Positions 44,135 through 53,572 of a stretch of DNA of 64,000 nt are shown in pieces. The position numbers and the translations under genes were made by a program. Below the pieces are notes generated by a model, which did no database searches, was not told where the DNA came from, and was given only the letters and a program-made list of their open reading frames with translations. The DNA is taken from contig CM077667.1 of the NCBI GenBank assembly GCA_039707655.1, positions 419,473,409 to 419,537,408 of the forward strand. The letters run 5' to 3'. Source of the stretch: Elymus sibiricus (taxonomy: Eukaryota > Streptophyta > Magnoliopsida > Poales > Poaceae). The first letter of the stretch is position 1, and every line of letters starts with the position of its first letter.

Positions 44135-45521
44135 TGATACGTCTCCATCGTATCTACTTTTCCAAACTCTTTTGCCCTTGTTTTGGACTCTAATTTGCAT
44201 GATTTGAATGGAACTAACCCGGACTGGCGCTGTTTTCAGCAGAATTGCCTTGGTGTTATTTTTGTGCAGAAATAAAAGTTCTCGGATTGACCTGAAAATT
44301 TACGGAGAATATTTTTGGAATTAATAAAAAATACTGGCGAAAGAATCAACCAGAGGGGGTCCACCCATTGGCCACAAGCCAGGGGCGCCGAGCCCAGGTG
44401 GCTTGTGGGCCCCCTGCAACTCCTCCGACCTCAACTCCAACTCCATATAACCCTATTCGGGGAGGAAAAAATCAAGAAGAAGAGTTCATCGCGTTTCACG
44501 ATACGGAGCCGCCGCCACCTCCTGTTCTTCCTCGGGAGGGCAGATCTGGGGTCCGTTTTGGGCTCCGGAGAGGGGAAATCGACGCCATCATCACCACCAA
44601 CCATCCTTCATCACCAATTTCATGATGCTCTCCGCCGTTCGTGAGTAATTCCATCGTAGGCTTGCTGGACGGTGATGGGTTGGATGAGATTTACCATGTA
44701 ATCGAGTTAGTTTTGTTAGGGTTTGATCCCTAGTATCCACTATGTTCTGAGATTGATGTTGCTATGACTTTGCTATGCTTAATGCTTGTCACTAGGGTCC
44801 GAGTGCCATGATTTCAGATCTGAACCTATTATGTTTTCATGAATATATATGTGTTCTTGATCCTATCTTGCAAGTTGTAGACACCTATTACGAGTTATGA
44901 TCCGCATCCCCCAGGGTGACAATAACTGGGATTCTTTCCGGTGATTACCGTAGTTTGAGGAGTTCATGTATTCACTAAGTGCTAATGCTTTGGTCCGGTT
45001 CTCTATTAAAAGGAGGCCTTAATATCCCTTAGTTTCCATTAGGACCCCCCTGCCACGGGAGGGTAGGACAAAAGATGTCATGCAAGTTCTTTTCCATAAG
45101 CACGTATGACTATGTATGGAATACATGCCTACATTATATTGATGAATTGGAGCTAGTTCTGTGTCACCCTATGTTATAACCGTTGCATGATGAATGCCAT
45201 CTGACATAATTATCCATCACTGATCCGTTGCCTACGAGCTTTTCACATATTGATCTTTGCTACGTTAATTTTCCGTTGCTACTGTTACAATCACTACAAA
45301 ACTGCTACTGTCACGTTTGCCATCGTTACCGTTACTTCCATATTACTTTGCTACTAAATACTTTGCTGCAGATATTAAGTCTTTCAGGTGTGGTTGAATT
45401 GACAACTCAGCTGCTAATACTCGAGAATAGTCTTTGGCTCCCCTTGTGTCGAATCAATAAATTTGGGTTGAATACTCTACCCTCGAAAACTGTTGCGATC
45501 CCCTATACTTGTGGGTTATCA
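44135..45521 (+). repeat. 3' LTR of Athila-type element (1,387 bp)
   Basis: Near-identical to 33367-34767. It differs by scattered substitutions and lacks part of the GC-rich palindrome at the position of 33613-33635. It ends TTATCA before the TSD AGCAT. Confidence 0.93.
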
Positions 45522-46125
45522 AGCATCGAAGAGCTGCACAAAGAGTCCGACGCTGTGGTGAAAAAGGCCACGCCGAAGGAGTTGAAGACAGTGATTCCTG
45601 ACCCAGCGAAGGGCGCTATGTCAGTGGACATACTTCGCCGGGCCATGAATCAGGCCAACTCCGGCGACGCTCGACAGAGGGCAAAGCGGGCCAAGTACAG
45701 ACAGTACCGGTGTCCTGATGACCATCGTGCATCAGTGTACTTCACCACAAACATTGTGGGGGCGCCGCTGGAGGAGGATCAAGATCCACCGGTGGAGGTG
45801 GAAGAAGATGCAAAGCCAGGACACCGAAGCCTGATCATCGAGCTGGACTCCGGCGAGGAAGACGAGACGAAGATGACCAAGACCAAGACCACGAGCAAAG
45901 CCAAGGCCACCCGCCGCTCCAATCGCCTCTGGGGTCCCCGAGGATAAGATCCGTGCCTACAGTGTAATATGAACCCTAATCCCCATCCCTATTGTACTCA
46001 ATCCGGATCTAGTCATGGCGATGTTCTGATACCCTGATTCCCCATTCCCCTGACGTGGATCGAATCTAAACTCGAATCGAATGCAAAGCTGTAGCCGCGG
46101 AGGAGAAAATATTGCTTACCGCCAT

Positions 46126-46400
46126 TGCCTTCGGTGAAGGTGGCCGGAGGTGGACTTCCTGTTCTCCGATCTGCTGCCAGTCAAGGTCGCCGGTGTTCTT
46201 CGATCTGCTGCACGCCGCCACCGTAGGAGAGTGGAGAAAAGGGAGAGGGGAGAGAGAGCGGTGAGGGAGGTGAGGGTAATAACTGCCGGTGCTTCGGGAA
46301 GCAACGCGACTTCTCGAGGGTGACTCCTCGCGTGCAACCCCCGCCGCCCACGTGCGTCGCGCGGGCGAGTCTCTCGAGAAACTGCCGATTCGAGCGTAGC
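46126..46400 (-). promoter_or_regulatory. inferred 5' UTR/promoter of B3 gene
   Basis: GC-rich on the minus strand, leading to ATGGCG|GTAAGC at 46125-46114. Its upstream limit is close to the right inverted end at 46531, so the promoter would lie inside the transposon-like unit. Confidence 0.4.
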
Positions 46401-46531
46401 TTGGGAGACATGCCCAGAGGTGCTTTACACTTTGTGCGATGCAGGCCCAATAGTGTATGCAGGCAACCAATCAGCCCGTTTTCGTCCCGCAAGGGCCTGG
46501 TTGGGCCTAATGCAGGCAACCAAACGCGCCC

Positions 46532-47540
46532 TGAGCAAACGTTATGGTGCATCTATCTATTGTGCTCGTCCGCGTGGGATTCTAGAGCCAGCGCTGTGTT
46601 GCGGGGGAGGGGGCATCATGCTTGTCCGCGTAGTGGACACCGAGGCCACACGAGATCTGCAATGTGACCCCCCTCAGGCTCATTCGCATGGAAGACGTTG
46701 AGGCCGCGGACCCTGGAGAGTGGCTGGTGGCTTTGGCATGGACATGGATCTGCCAGACAAGACATGCTTTCGGACACAACTCGGAGAGGTACGACGACGA
46801 CCGCATCAGGAGATGGAGATGGTAGATATTGAGAGAGAGGGTCATGTGTTGAGTGGTGCCTCATGATCTGTTACAATGTTTACCCTCTTCTTGTGTGTGT
46901 GTGAGGGGGGGGGGGGGAGTTTTGGTCGAAAGCCTCGACCTGACCGTTGGTCGGTGATGGCAATGGCGACGTGATGGCATCATTCCCCTTCTTCGAGGCA
47001 TTGTCGTGGAGGTCCTTTTCCACCCCTGGTGGGGGTCTCGGCTCTCTGGGAGAAATTCCTTGATCCGGGTTGCCAAAGCGTGTAGCGGCCGAATCTTGTC
47101 CTGGGCCAGGACGAGTGCAACACCATGATCACTGGCTCGCCCGTAGATTTGTCCTGGGCTGCCTAGAGTTAGGGTTTATGGCCTACCACATGTTGTTTAG
47201 GCTTTTATTTAAGGCCCACGAGCTCCATTGCTTACGTCATTGTTTGGGCAAAGACTGATAAAATCAAGCTTAATTTTCAAATTTGTATATTCACAGTCAA
47301 AAAATTCGTTATATCAAGTACGTATTTAAGTAATGCTATATAGCATCTAACTAAAAAATTTAGCGCTAAAAAGGAAGAATTTATTTTCATTCCATCAACA
47401 ATAAAATCACACCTCGGTATTTAGATAAACTGACAGCTGATCTACACATTCTGTTTTTCCACTGCATTTATATATGTTCATGCCTTCCAAAAAACATCTT
47501 CTCAAGATCAAAAAAACGGAACAGTATGTATGTCATGCAG
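46532..47540. other. intergenic, no gene
   Basis: A GT/G-run microsatellite lies at about 46889-46918. Open frames here show no domain. Confidence 0.45.
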
Positions 47541-49019
47541 TCTGTTAAAAGCTTCAGCAAGCTTCGCCATGATGAATGATGAATTGTGATTTCAAAACAA
47601 TATTTGCAAGGCTACTGATATCCGTAACAGGAGCAAAATTCAGAATTTCACACCGGTAAAAACCGTAATGTAATTGTGTTTCTAGTTCATAGCACCAGCT
47701 GCCAGAACTGAGCATACTAGCGCAAACAAATAACAGGCAGCTCCAAGAATTTCTTAGTCTGTTCCTCGCAAGTATGAGTCTGACACTAGTCAGCATCTAG
47801 ACTCTTCAGTTTGCATGCTCGGGTCCTGTATTCCAAGATCCTGCACGTATACGAGCCCCGACTGATCATCACCGCCATTCTTCACGAAATATCTACAGAA
47901 CAAGTTTGCTTGAAATTAGTCGCGAAAGATCAACTTACCCGGATGAAGAGCCAACCAACAGCATGGCACGGTAGAGCTAGAAATACCCCCAAAGCGACCA
48001 TGGTATACCTCAGAGACATACTCACAAGCAGTCATATGCGAAATAATAGCCACGTGAAACATGCGTGTGATGACGCGGTCCACCTGGTTAATAGACATAG
48101 TCATCAAAGGCTGAAGGTGCCACATTGCCAGGTGCAATCTGCAGCAGGAACAGACCAAGCATGAACACGTAAATGTAGCAAATGTCAGTTAAAATAAATG
48201 GGTGACTACCAACACAAAGACACACGTAAAGATGCATGACACCAAGTTGTGTATGTCTGTACTGAGTCTGCCAGAACATGCAAACAGAGATTGATGATTC
48301 ATATCCCCTGGTTTCCTGCCAACTGACATTAATAGACAACAATGTGCTCAAAGCTCAGTTAGTTGCATACCTATGTTAACATGAGCATAGCTCGAAGTAA
48401 ATTGACCAAAATATACTTATTATTATATAAAGAAAAGCATAGCCCCTGTACATGGACTCAAATATATCCCCAGCTTTTCATCACCGAAATTGACAGCAAT
48501 CCATCATCTGCCCTTCAACATACACCAGCATGGATATCATAAATTCAGGTACAGGGCGCAAGAATTGACACCCTGGCTGTTCACGGTAACCAGGAATCCT
48601 GATAACCTTTGTCTTGTCTTCCAAGTTCCCCTAAATCCTGGTTCATAAAATGCAGATCCAAAAACATGGACACTATTTTCTTGATATAAACACTAGAAAA
48701 GGGTTTTACATGACAGCAAAGGCACAAAGCAACAATATATGAGACAACTAATGCACAGAGAAATATATGAGGATAAAACAACTAGCTAAGGAATTTGTGT
48801 AGTGATGCGATGTTGATGCTCATTGCTGAATGTACAAACCATCATTTCCACGATGACAATTTGGCCATAAGTTGGATTTTTCTGGTTCAGCATACAGGCA
48901 CATTACATGAAGAGACAACAGCAACACACGGACTAGCATCTCTCTAGAGAATCCCATAAATGCATAAGAGCACCACTACAGGACCAAGGAACATGCATAG
49001 TTGCATACCGTATAGAGTC
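47541..49019 (-). other. probable spliced 3' UTR or flank of MATH-BTB gene
   Basis: No coding frame. On the minus strand, just after the stop, a donor-like TACG|GTATGC occurs. Further along, an acceptor-like TTCCTGCTGCAG|ATTGC lies near 48135. This would fit a 3' UTR intron, but transcripts would be needed to confirm it. Confidence 0.35.
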
Positions 49020-50225
49020 TTACTTCCGCCGGTTTGAAGCAATCTTGACAAAGAGCTCCTTCAAAACCGAGGGATAGGTGGTATATACATGATCCCAGCC
49101 ATCAGTTGCCATTACTTTTTGCAAGCACGACGGAGACTGGACTTGGATAAACTTCATGCACGCCTCCTTCAATCCCTGGCAGTGGTGCTGCTCGGCTAGA
49201 ACAAGAGTGGACATCACCGAGCTCACACCTAATTGCTCAGACAACTGCTTTTCACAGATAAACTTGAGCTGTTGCAGATCGTATCTGTCTGCCGCCACAA
49301 ACAAGTCTTGCAGACATTGCAGCCTCATTTCATGTTGTACTGCCTCCTCTACTTGTCCTTCTTCCAGAACCTGTGATTTTTCATCCTCCTCCATGCTGTT
49401 ATCCTCAATCACAGGTAATAAATCTGTGTAGATGAAGCTAAGCAAAGCCCTGAACACCTTTGCTTCCATGTCTTTGATGTGTATGACGGTGGATGTCTCC
49501 TTCATGGGGCCAAAGAGCTGTGCCATGAAGACTTTAGACCTGGCTGCAAGCACACACCGGTGTGCAGCAAACCTCTCGCCGCTGACCTCAAATGTCACAT
49601 CAGCACCCACCTTTGTTTGAAGGAGATTGCTCAAATGCTGGTGTATGTCAGAAAGGGTGCCACTGGCGCCCTCGGTTTTGGGATCCTTGGAAATAACCAT
49701 GATGTCGCACCGGATGGTGAAACAATCACCCTTTAGATCTGATGATCGTTCGAGGGAGTCTCTTCTCACAAACTTGTCGCTGCCCCAGTTAATAGCAGCG
49801 CTGGAGAAGCTGGAAGTCTTATTGGCTGCACGAATGTACATTGGATTCTGCTTCTCAACCTTGTCGATGAGACTAAAACTAAGCTTGGCCTCCACAACCA
49901 TATCGAGAGGGTCGTCGTCGTCAAAGAGAAGGATAACATTGAGAGAAATGAAGTCGGCGCAGTCCTTGTTTAAGCCGTTGGGGCAGTACTCGACGTACCA
50001 ATCATGGCCTCCCACTGTGAAAAGACTAGTGGTGGCACTCTCGCCAGTGGGTAGCTCCTCTTTGGTGCGCGTGTAGCCCCTGACCATGAGCAGGTGGTAC
50101 CCGCTGTCCGCGCCGCCGGTGTAGATGGCCGACGTGTTGCAAGAGCTCTGATTGTCGCCGTCGACGACAGATACACCGGTGAACATCGACATGAGGAACC
50201 TGCCAGCCACCATTGAATCCCCCAA
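49020..50225 (-). CDS. MATH-BTB domain protein, CUL3 substrate adaptor (401 aa)
   Basis: The MATH domain is in the first ~150 residues (SGYHLLMVRGYTRTKEELPT, then FTVGGHDWYVEYCPNG, SLNVILLFDDDD and KLSFSLIDK). A linker follows. The BTB/POZ domain spans about residues 200-330 (VGADVTFEVSGERFAAHRCV, LAARSKVFMAQLFGPMKE, VFRALLSFIYTDLLP), with an acidic insert (EDNSMEEDEKSQVLEEGQVE), and then the BACK-like helices (LFVAADRYDLQQLKFICEKQ). The protein recruits targets bound by MATH to a CUL3 ubiquitin ligase through BTB. The family is greatly expanded in grasses, so the target cannot be named. It is single-exon, with start Met in the usual place and a length typical of the family (about 360-410 aa). 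It appears intact. Confidence 0.94.
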   Translation of the reverse strand: MGDSMVAGRFLMSMFTGVSVVDGDNQSSCNTSAIYTGGADSGYHLLMVRGYTRTKEELPTGESATTSLFTVGGHDWYVEYCPNGLNKDCADFISLNVILLFDDDDPLDMVVEAKLSFSLIDKVEKQNPMYIRAANKTSSFSSAAINWGSDKFVRRDSLERSSDLKGDCFTIRCDIMVISKDPKTEGASGTLSDIHQHLSNLLQTKVGADVTFEVSGERFAAHRCVLAARSKVFMAQLFGPMKETSTVIHIKDMEAKVFRALLSFIYTDLLPVIEDNSMEEDEKSQVLEEGQVEEAVQHEMRLQCLQDLFVAADRYDLQQLKFICEKQLSEQLGVSSVMSTLVLAEQHHCQGLKEACMKFIQVQSPSCLQKVMATDGWDHVYTTYPSVLKELFVKIASNRRK

Positions 50226-50334
50226 GTTTCAGAGTCGGGGTATTCATAAAAGGATTAATTTAGCTCAGTGTAACTGTGTAAGCATCGTGTTTGTTTTGTT
50301 TTGAGTGAGGAGCAGGATTCGAGGAAAAATGGTA

Positions 50335-50415
50335 CTCCCTCTGTAAAGAAATAAGAGTGTTTATAGATCACTAAAGTAGTGATGTAAACGCTCTTATATT
50401 TCTTTACGGAGGGAG
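50335..50415. mobile_element. Stowaway MITE, Athos-like (81 bp, TSD TA)
   Basis: The ends CTCCCTCTGTAAAGAAAT and ATTTCTTTACGGAGGGAG are flanked by TA. The whole element is a nearly perfect hairpin around TCACTAAAGTAGTGA. It lies 110 bases upstream of the MATH-BTB start codon, inside the promoter. Confidence 0.9.
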
Positions 50416-50417
50416 TA

Positions 50418-51300
50418 AATTTTCTGTTCATTCTGTATACAATGTTGAAAGTAAATCAAGTGGAGATTGCGGTGTGTTAAGACAAACACCTCTGAAAATT
50501 AAGGTGTTGTCAGATGTGATTGGCTCTTAGGAATAATAACAGCATATTAACTAGGGACAATCTGAATAAAAAGAGGTACAATGTGCTTATAATTTTGAGG
50601 AGATGCCTGCTAATATGAATGAATGGTCTTTCCTTTCTGATTGTGTTCTGAAATTTACAGGCAATATATGATTTAAGCTGTTGATATCATCTCAGTAGGG
50701 GCTGCTTGGTCGTTTGAATGAAAGCTCCTTAATTCGACAAAAAGGAAAAGTTTCAGAGTTGGGATCATGAGCTGAGGGGCGAACCTGGGCTTGCACCGGC
50801 GGCCGCCCTCACGGAGTTGGAAGTCTCCGCCGCTCCACTCGCTGCGCCGCCCGCGCCGACGAGCTGCGGGGCAAATCTGATCAAGTCCAGCTGCCCTACC
50901 CCGGCGGCCGCACGGAGTCGCCCCCGCTCCACTCGCTGCGGCGCCAACGTCGCTCCTCCCCGGAAACAGAGCTCGCGCCGCCGCTCCACTGGCTGCGATG
51001 CTGGCTCGTTGGCTGGGCCTGACTAGAGCTAGGGTTGATACGTTGGCTGGGCCGAACGCGTCTGGAGCCGTCGGATGTATTTGCTCGAATCTTGGAGCAA
51101 GGAGGAGGGAGGTCGCGTGCCACGTCATGTGTGGTCGCTGTGCGGCAGTTTCTCGACTCGCCCGAACGGTGGAACCACGACGGATTGGGCGACGGTTGCC
51201 ACCCTTGCCGTGCGGGCGGTTGCCACATCGCCCGAACGCCCACGAACGCCACGCCCGCACCCTCTTTTCTCCACGTCGCGACAGTTCTCTGCAGTCCGCC
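50418..51300. other. upstream region of MATH-BTB gene, then GC-rich block
   Basis: From about 50760 the sequence is GC-rich with overlapping low-complexity frames on both strands (for example 50673-51506, minus). None carries a known domain. Confidence 0.4.
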
Positions 51301-51800
51301 CGCATTCCATTACTCCCCCTCTGTCTTCCTCCTCTCTCTCTTGCATTGCGCTTCGGCGGCGTCGCAGAGGCGATTTCGCGGCGATTCCTCGGCGAGACGG
51401 CGGCGGCGCTCGCGGAGTCGTCGTACAGGCGGCTGCGCTCGAGTAGGCGCTGCAGCGTCGTCGGAGACCGCAGGAGAGGAGGTAATGTGCTCGAAATCGT
51501 CTCCACTCCCCCTCAATCTCTGTTTTTGCGTCTCAAATCGACGGCGATTCCATGGCGATCTCCGTTTCTATTTGGTGGGGATTCTTCGGGGAGTCGCCGG
51601 AGGGACGTAGGGGCGGCTCGTTGATCGCCGCACTGGAGCGTTTGGTTGGTTCATTTAGTCGCCCTCGCGGATTCATGCTCTGCTTTGAATCGCAGAGTTC
51701 ATTCCCCTTCTGGATTTCATCCATTTCTATGGGTTGCCAAGCAATGGTTGGCACTATCCCTCGTTTTGTGAAACCAGAGCAGTGATGCAGTGAATCAGTG
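51301..51800 (+). promoter_or_regulatory. 5' UTR-like CpG block of a plus-strand gene cut off by a retroelement
   Basis: A CT-rich leader (CCTCCTCTCTCTCTTGCATT) is followed by CGG-rich sequence and a donor-like AGGAGAGGAG|GTAATG at about 51480. This is a typical grass 5' UTR exon and first intron. A 77-aa frame at 51552-51785 has no recognisable domain. Any downstream exons would be displaced by the Copia element inserted at 52235. Confidence 0.35.
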
Positions 51801-51944
51801 TGTTCCCGTCCTTTGGTCGTCTTATTTTGATGCAGTGAAGGCCTAGCACACAGCGTGAACCCTAGATTCATTTTATGTAGATTCTAGTTTCTTTTGATTT
51901 TGAACTAGGTTTTGATTACAGTGTTTGTGTGTGCTGATCATAAT

Positions 51945-52212
51945 TAGTTGCCTATGCCGTATACCCAAACATGGCAACTACATATGTTGATTGTGCTTGA
52001 AGTTGCCGTGCCCTTCACACATTTAGATGGCAACTCCAATGTTCCCCATAAACACTAGTTGCCATGTCTCTGTGTGTACTGGTGGCAAGTCAATCTTTGT
52101 TCCAAGTTAAATTAGTTGCCATGGTGTCTGCCGGCATACAGCAACTTGATATTCGAGCGTGTCTTTTTACTTTGTTGCCATTCTGTTTTCCTAACAGATG
52201 GCAACTCAATAG
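51945..52212. repeat. cluster of GTTGCC(A)/(T)GGCAAC motifs in both orientations
   Basis: About nine copies of AGTTGCC or GGCAACT/GGCAAGT-type words, alternating in orientation, lie in 270 bases. No inverted element ends were found around them. Confidence 0.6.
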
Positions 52213-53312
52213 GTGATTTCAGTACATTAGCTGCTGAAAGGACGTGGATGTCGCCTAGAGGGGGGGGGGTGAATAGGCGCTTTAAAATAATTACGGTTTA
52301 GGCTTGAACAAATGCGGAATAAAACTAACGTTTAATATGTCAAGCACAAAACCAAAAACAACTAGGCTCACCTATGTGCACCAACAACTTATGCTACGCA
52401 AGATAAACAACTAAGTGATAGCAAGATATAAAGCATGAAACAATATGGCTATCACAAAGTAAAGTGCATAAGTAAAGGGCTCGGGTAAGAGATAACCGAG
52501 GCACGCAGAGACAACGATGTATCCCGAAGTTCACACCCTTGCGGATGCTAATCTCCGTTCGGAGCGGTGTGGAGGCACAATGCTCCCCAAGATGCCACTA
52601 AGGCCACCGTAATCTCCTCACGCCCTCGCACAATGCAAGATGTCGTGATTGCACTAAGGGACACTTGAGGGCGGTCACCGAACCCGTACAAACAAGGTTG
52701 GGGCAAACTCCACAACTTAATTGGAGGCTCCCAACAACACCACGGAGTTTTACCACAATGGATTATGGCTCCGAGGTGACCTCAAATGCTCGGGGCAATC
52801 TCCACAACTTAATTGGAGACCCCGACGCTTGCCCAGAGCTTTGCACCACAATGATTTAGCTCCGAGGCACCACCAACCGTCTAGGGCGCCAAAGCACCAA
52901 GAGGAACAAGCTCTAGGGTGCTCAAACACCCAAGAGTAATAAGCTTCTCAACTTCTCACTTCCACGTATCACCGTGGAGAACTCAAACCTATGCACCAAA
53001 TGCAATGGCAAGGGCACACGGAGTGCCCAAGTCCTTCTCTCCCAAATCCCACCACAACAACAAATGTTATGGAGGAAATGAGAGGAAGAACGAAGAAGAA
53101 CACGAAGAACTCCAAGATCTAGATCCAAGGGGTTCCCCTCACTTAGAGGAGAAAGTGATTGGTGGAAATGTGGATCTAGATCTCCTCTATCTTTTCCCTC
53201 AAGAACTAGCAAGAATCATTGGAGGGATTGAGAGTTAGCAAGCTCGAAGAAGGTCAACAATGGGGGGCAAACTCGAGCTCAAGAGATAAGATCCATTGGG
53301 GAAGAAGACCCC

Positions 53313-53320
53313 CTTAAATA
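53313..53320 (-). promoter_or_regulatory. putative TATA box, Copia element 2 LTR
   Basis: TATTTAAG on the minus strand, matching 41751-41758 in the solo LTR, 45 bases downstream of the nearest palindrome unit in element orientation. Confidence 0.5.
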
Positions 53321-53364
53321 GGTGGGGGAAAATCCAACCGTTACCCCCACAGCCCGTGCACAAG

Positions 53365-53572
53365 CGGTAGTACCGCCCATGGGAGCGGTAGTATAGCCCA
53401 CACGCAGAACTCAGTAGTAGAAGGGGCAGCGGTAGTACCGCTTAGTACTACCGCCCCTACTACCGCTCGGGTGGCGCTGGTCACCAGACACCAGGCAAAG
53501 CAGTGTCTGATGCCCCGCGTAAGGAGCCGGAACCCCCCAGCGGTACTACCACTGTGGCCAGCGGTACTACCG
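53365..53572 (-). promoter_or_regulatory. CGGT-N3-ACCG palindrome array, Copia element 2 LTR
   Basis: Perfect units are at 53365 and 53430 (spacer AGT as written) and 53562 (ACT as written). Degenerate units are at 53386, 53442 and 53541. The spacer is AGT/ACT, not the TGT/ACA seen in all units of the related solo LTR. Confidence 0.75.

Larger units (their letters stand above)
33367..45521 (+). mobile_element. non-autonomous Athila-type Gypsy LTR retrotransposon (12.2 kb with nested solo LTR)
   Basis: Perfect 5-bp TSD AGCAT at 33362-33366 and 45522-45526. The LTRs are 33367-34767 and 44135-45521. The order inside is PBS, Gag, protease, ATHILA ORF1-type protein, a long non-coding 3' region and PPT. 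Reverse transcriptase, RNase H and integrase are missing, so movement would need a partner. A Triticeae family with this make-up is Sabrina; I suggest this with moderate confidence only. By eye the two LTRs differ by about 20-25 substitutions plus one 14-bp indel in 1.4 kb, which indicates a fairly young insertion. Confidence 0.9.
33242..45947 (+). pseudogene. 181-aa open frame interrupted by Athila-type insertion
   Basis: The frame begins MNPIPNPFPWGIGWREFFLG at 33242, is interrupted within codon 42 at 33366, and resumes at 45527 with EELHKESDAVVKKATPKELK, ending RRSNRLWGPRG at 45947. With the retroelement and one TSD copy set aside the two parts total 546 nt (182 codons with the stop) and stay in frame. 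GC at third positions is high in both parts, as in real grass genes. The C-terminal third is acidic then Lys-rich. No family is recognised. It lies antisense inside the inferred intron of the B3 gene, so it is either a divergent second gene of the same unit or a captured fragment. Confidence 0.6.
32570..46125 (-). pseudogene. B3 DNA-binding-domain gene, two exons, one premature TAG, intron split by retroelement
   Basis: Exon 1 codes only for Met-Ala (46125-46120) and ends at a good donor (GCG|GTAAGC). Exon 2 runs 33103-32570 after the acceptor TAATGCAG. The frame starts MDTESKGKEVVPPKEQEKGK, continues through a Pro/Val-rich linker to GKRRNYDH, hits TAG at 32926-32924, and goes straight on in frame into HEVSGPTNFCKVIMAPQLEA and a complete B3 fold (FTKHFPSVP, CSWRVTVCLLNGRVTLDQGW, FKLLTPDMLNVIVFND). 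It ends FAINP at 32570. B3 proteins bind DNA in the nucleus, and the REM-like group to which this belongs is large in grasses. The exon 1 link is my inference from splice signals. The stop and the 12-kb insert in the intron make it probably non-functional. Confidence 0.72.
32000..46531 (-). mobile_element. candidate DNA transposon carrying a B3-domain gene (interrupted by retroelements)
   Basis: The ends are GGGCGTGTTTGG at 32000 and CCAAACGCGCCC ending at 46531. They can be read as 12-bp inverted ends with TSD TGA, or as 11-bp ends (GGCGTGTTTGG) with TSD CTGAG; both parses are exact except for one mismatch inside the ends. Subterminal TGGTTGCCTGCAT motifs occur once on the left (near 32290, with a variant near 32350) and twice, in reverse orientation, on the right (46449-46461 and 46511-46523). 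Without the Athila insertion and the MITE the unit is about 2.2 kb. The whole B3 transcription unit fits between the ends, with its 5' UTR beginning just inside the right end. The end type resembles PIF/Harbinger or Tourist. Confidence 0.5.

Noticed and set aside
45228..45521. Start of a 239-aa plus-strand frame reaching 45947
   Set aside because: The first part is LTR sequence that happens to be in frame; only the part after 45527 belongs to the host frame.
50673..51506. 277-aa minus-strand frame
   Set aside because: No domain, compositionally biased, and overlaps a block that looks like a plus-strand 5' UTR with CT-rich leader.
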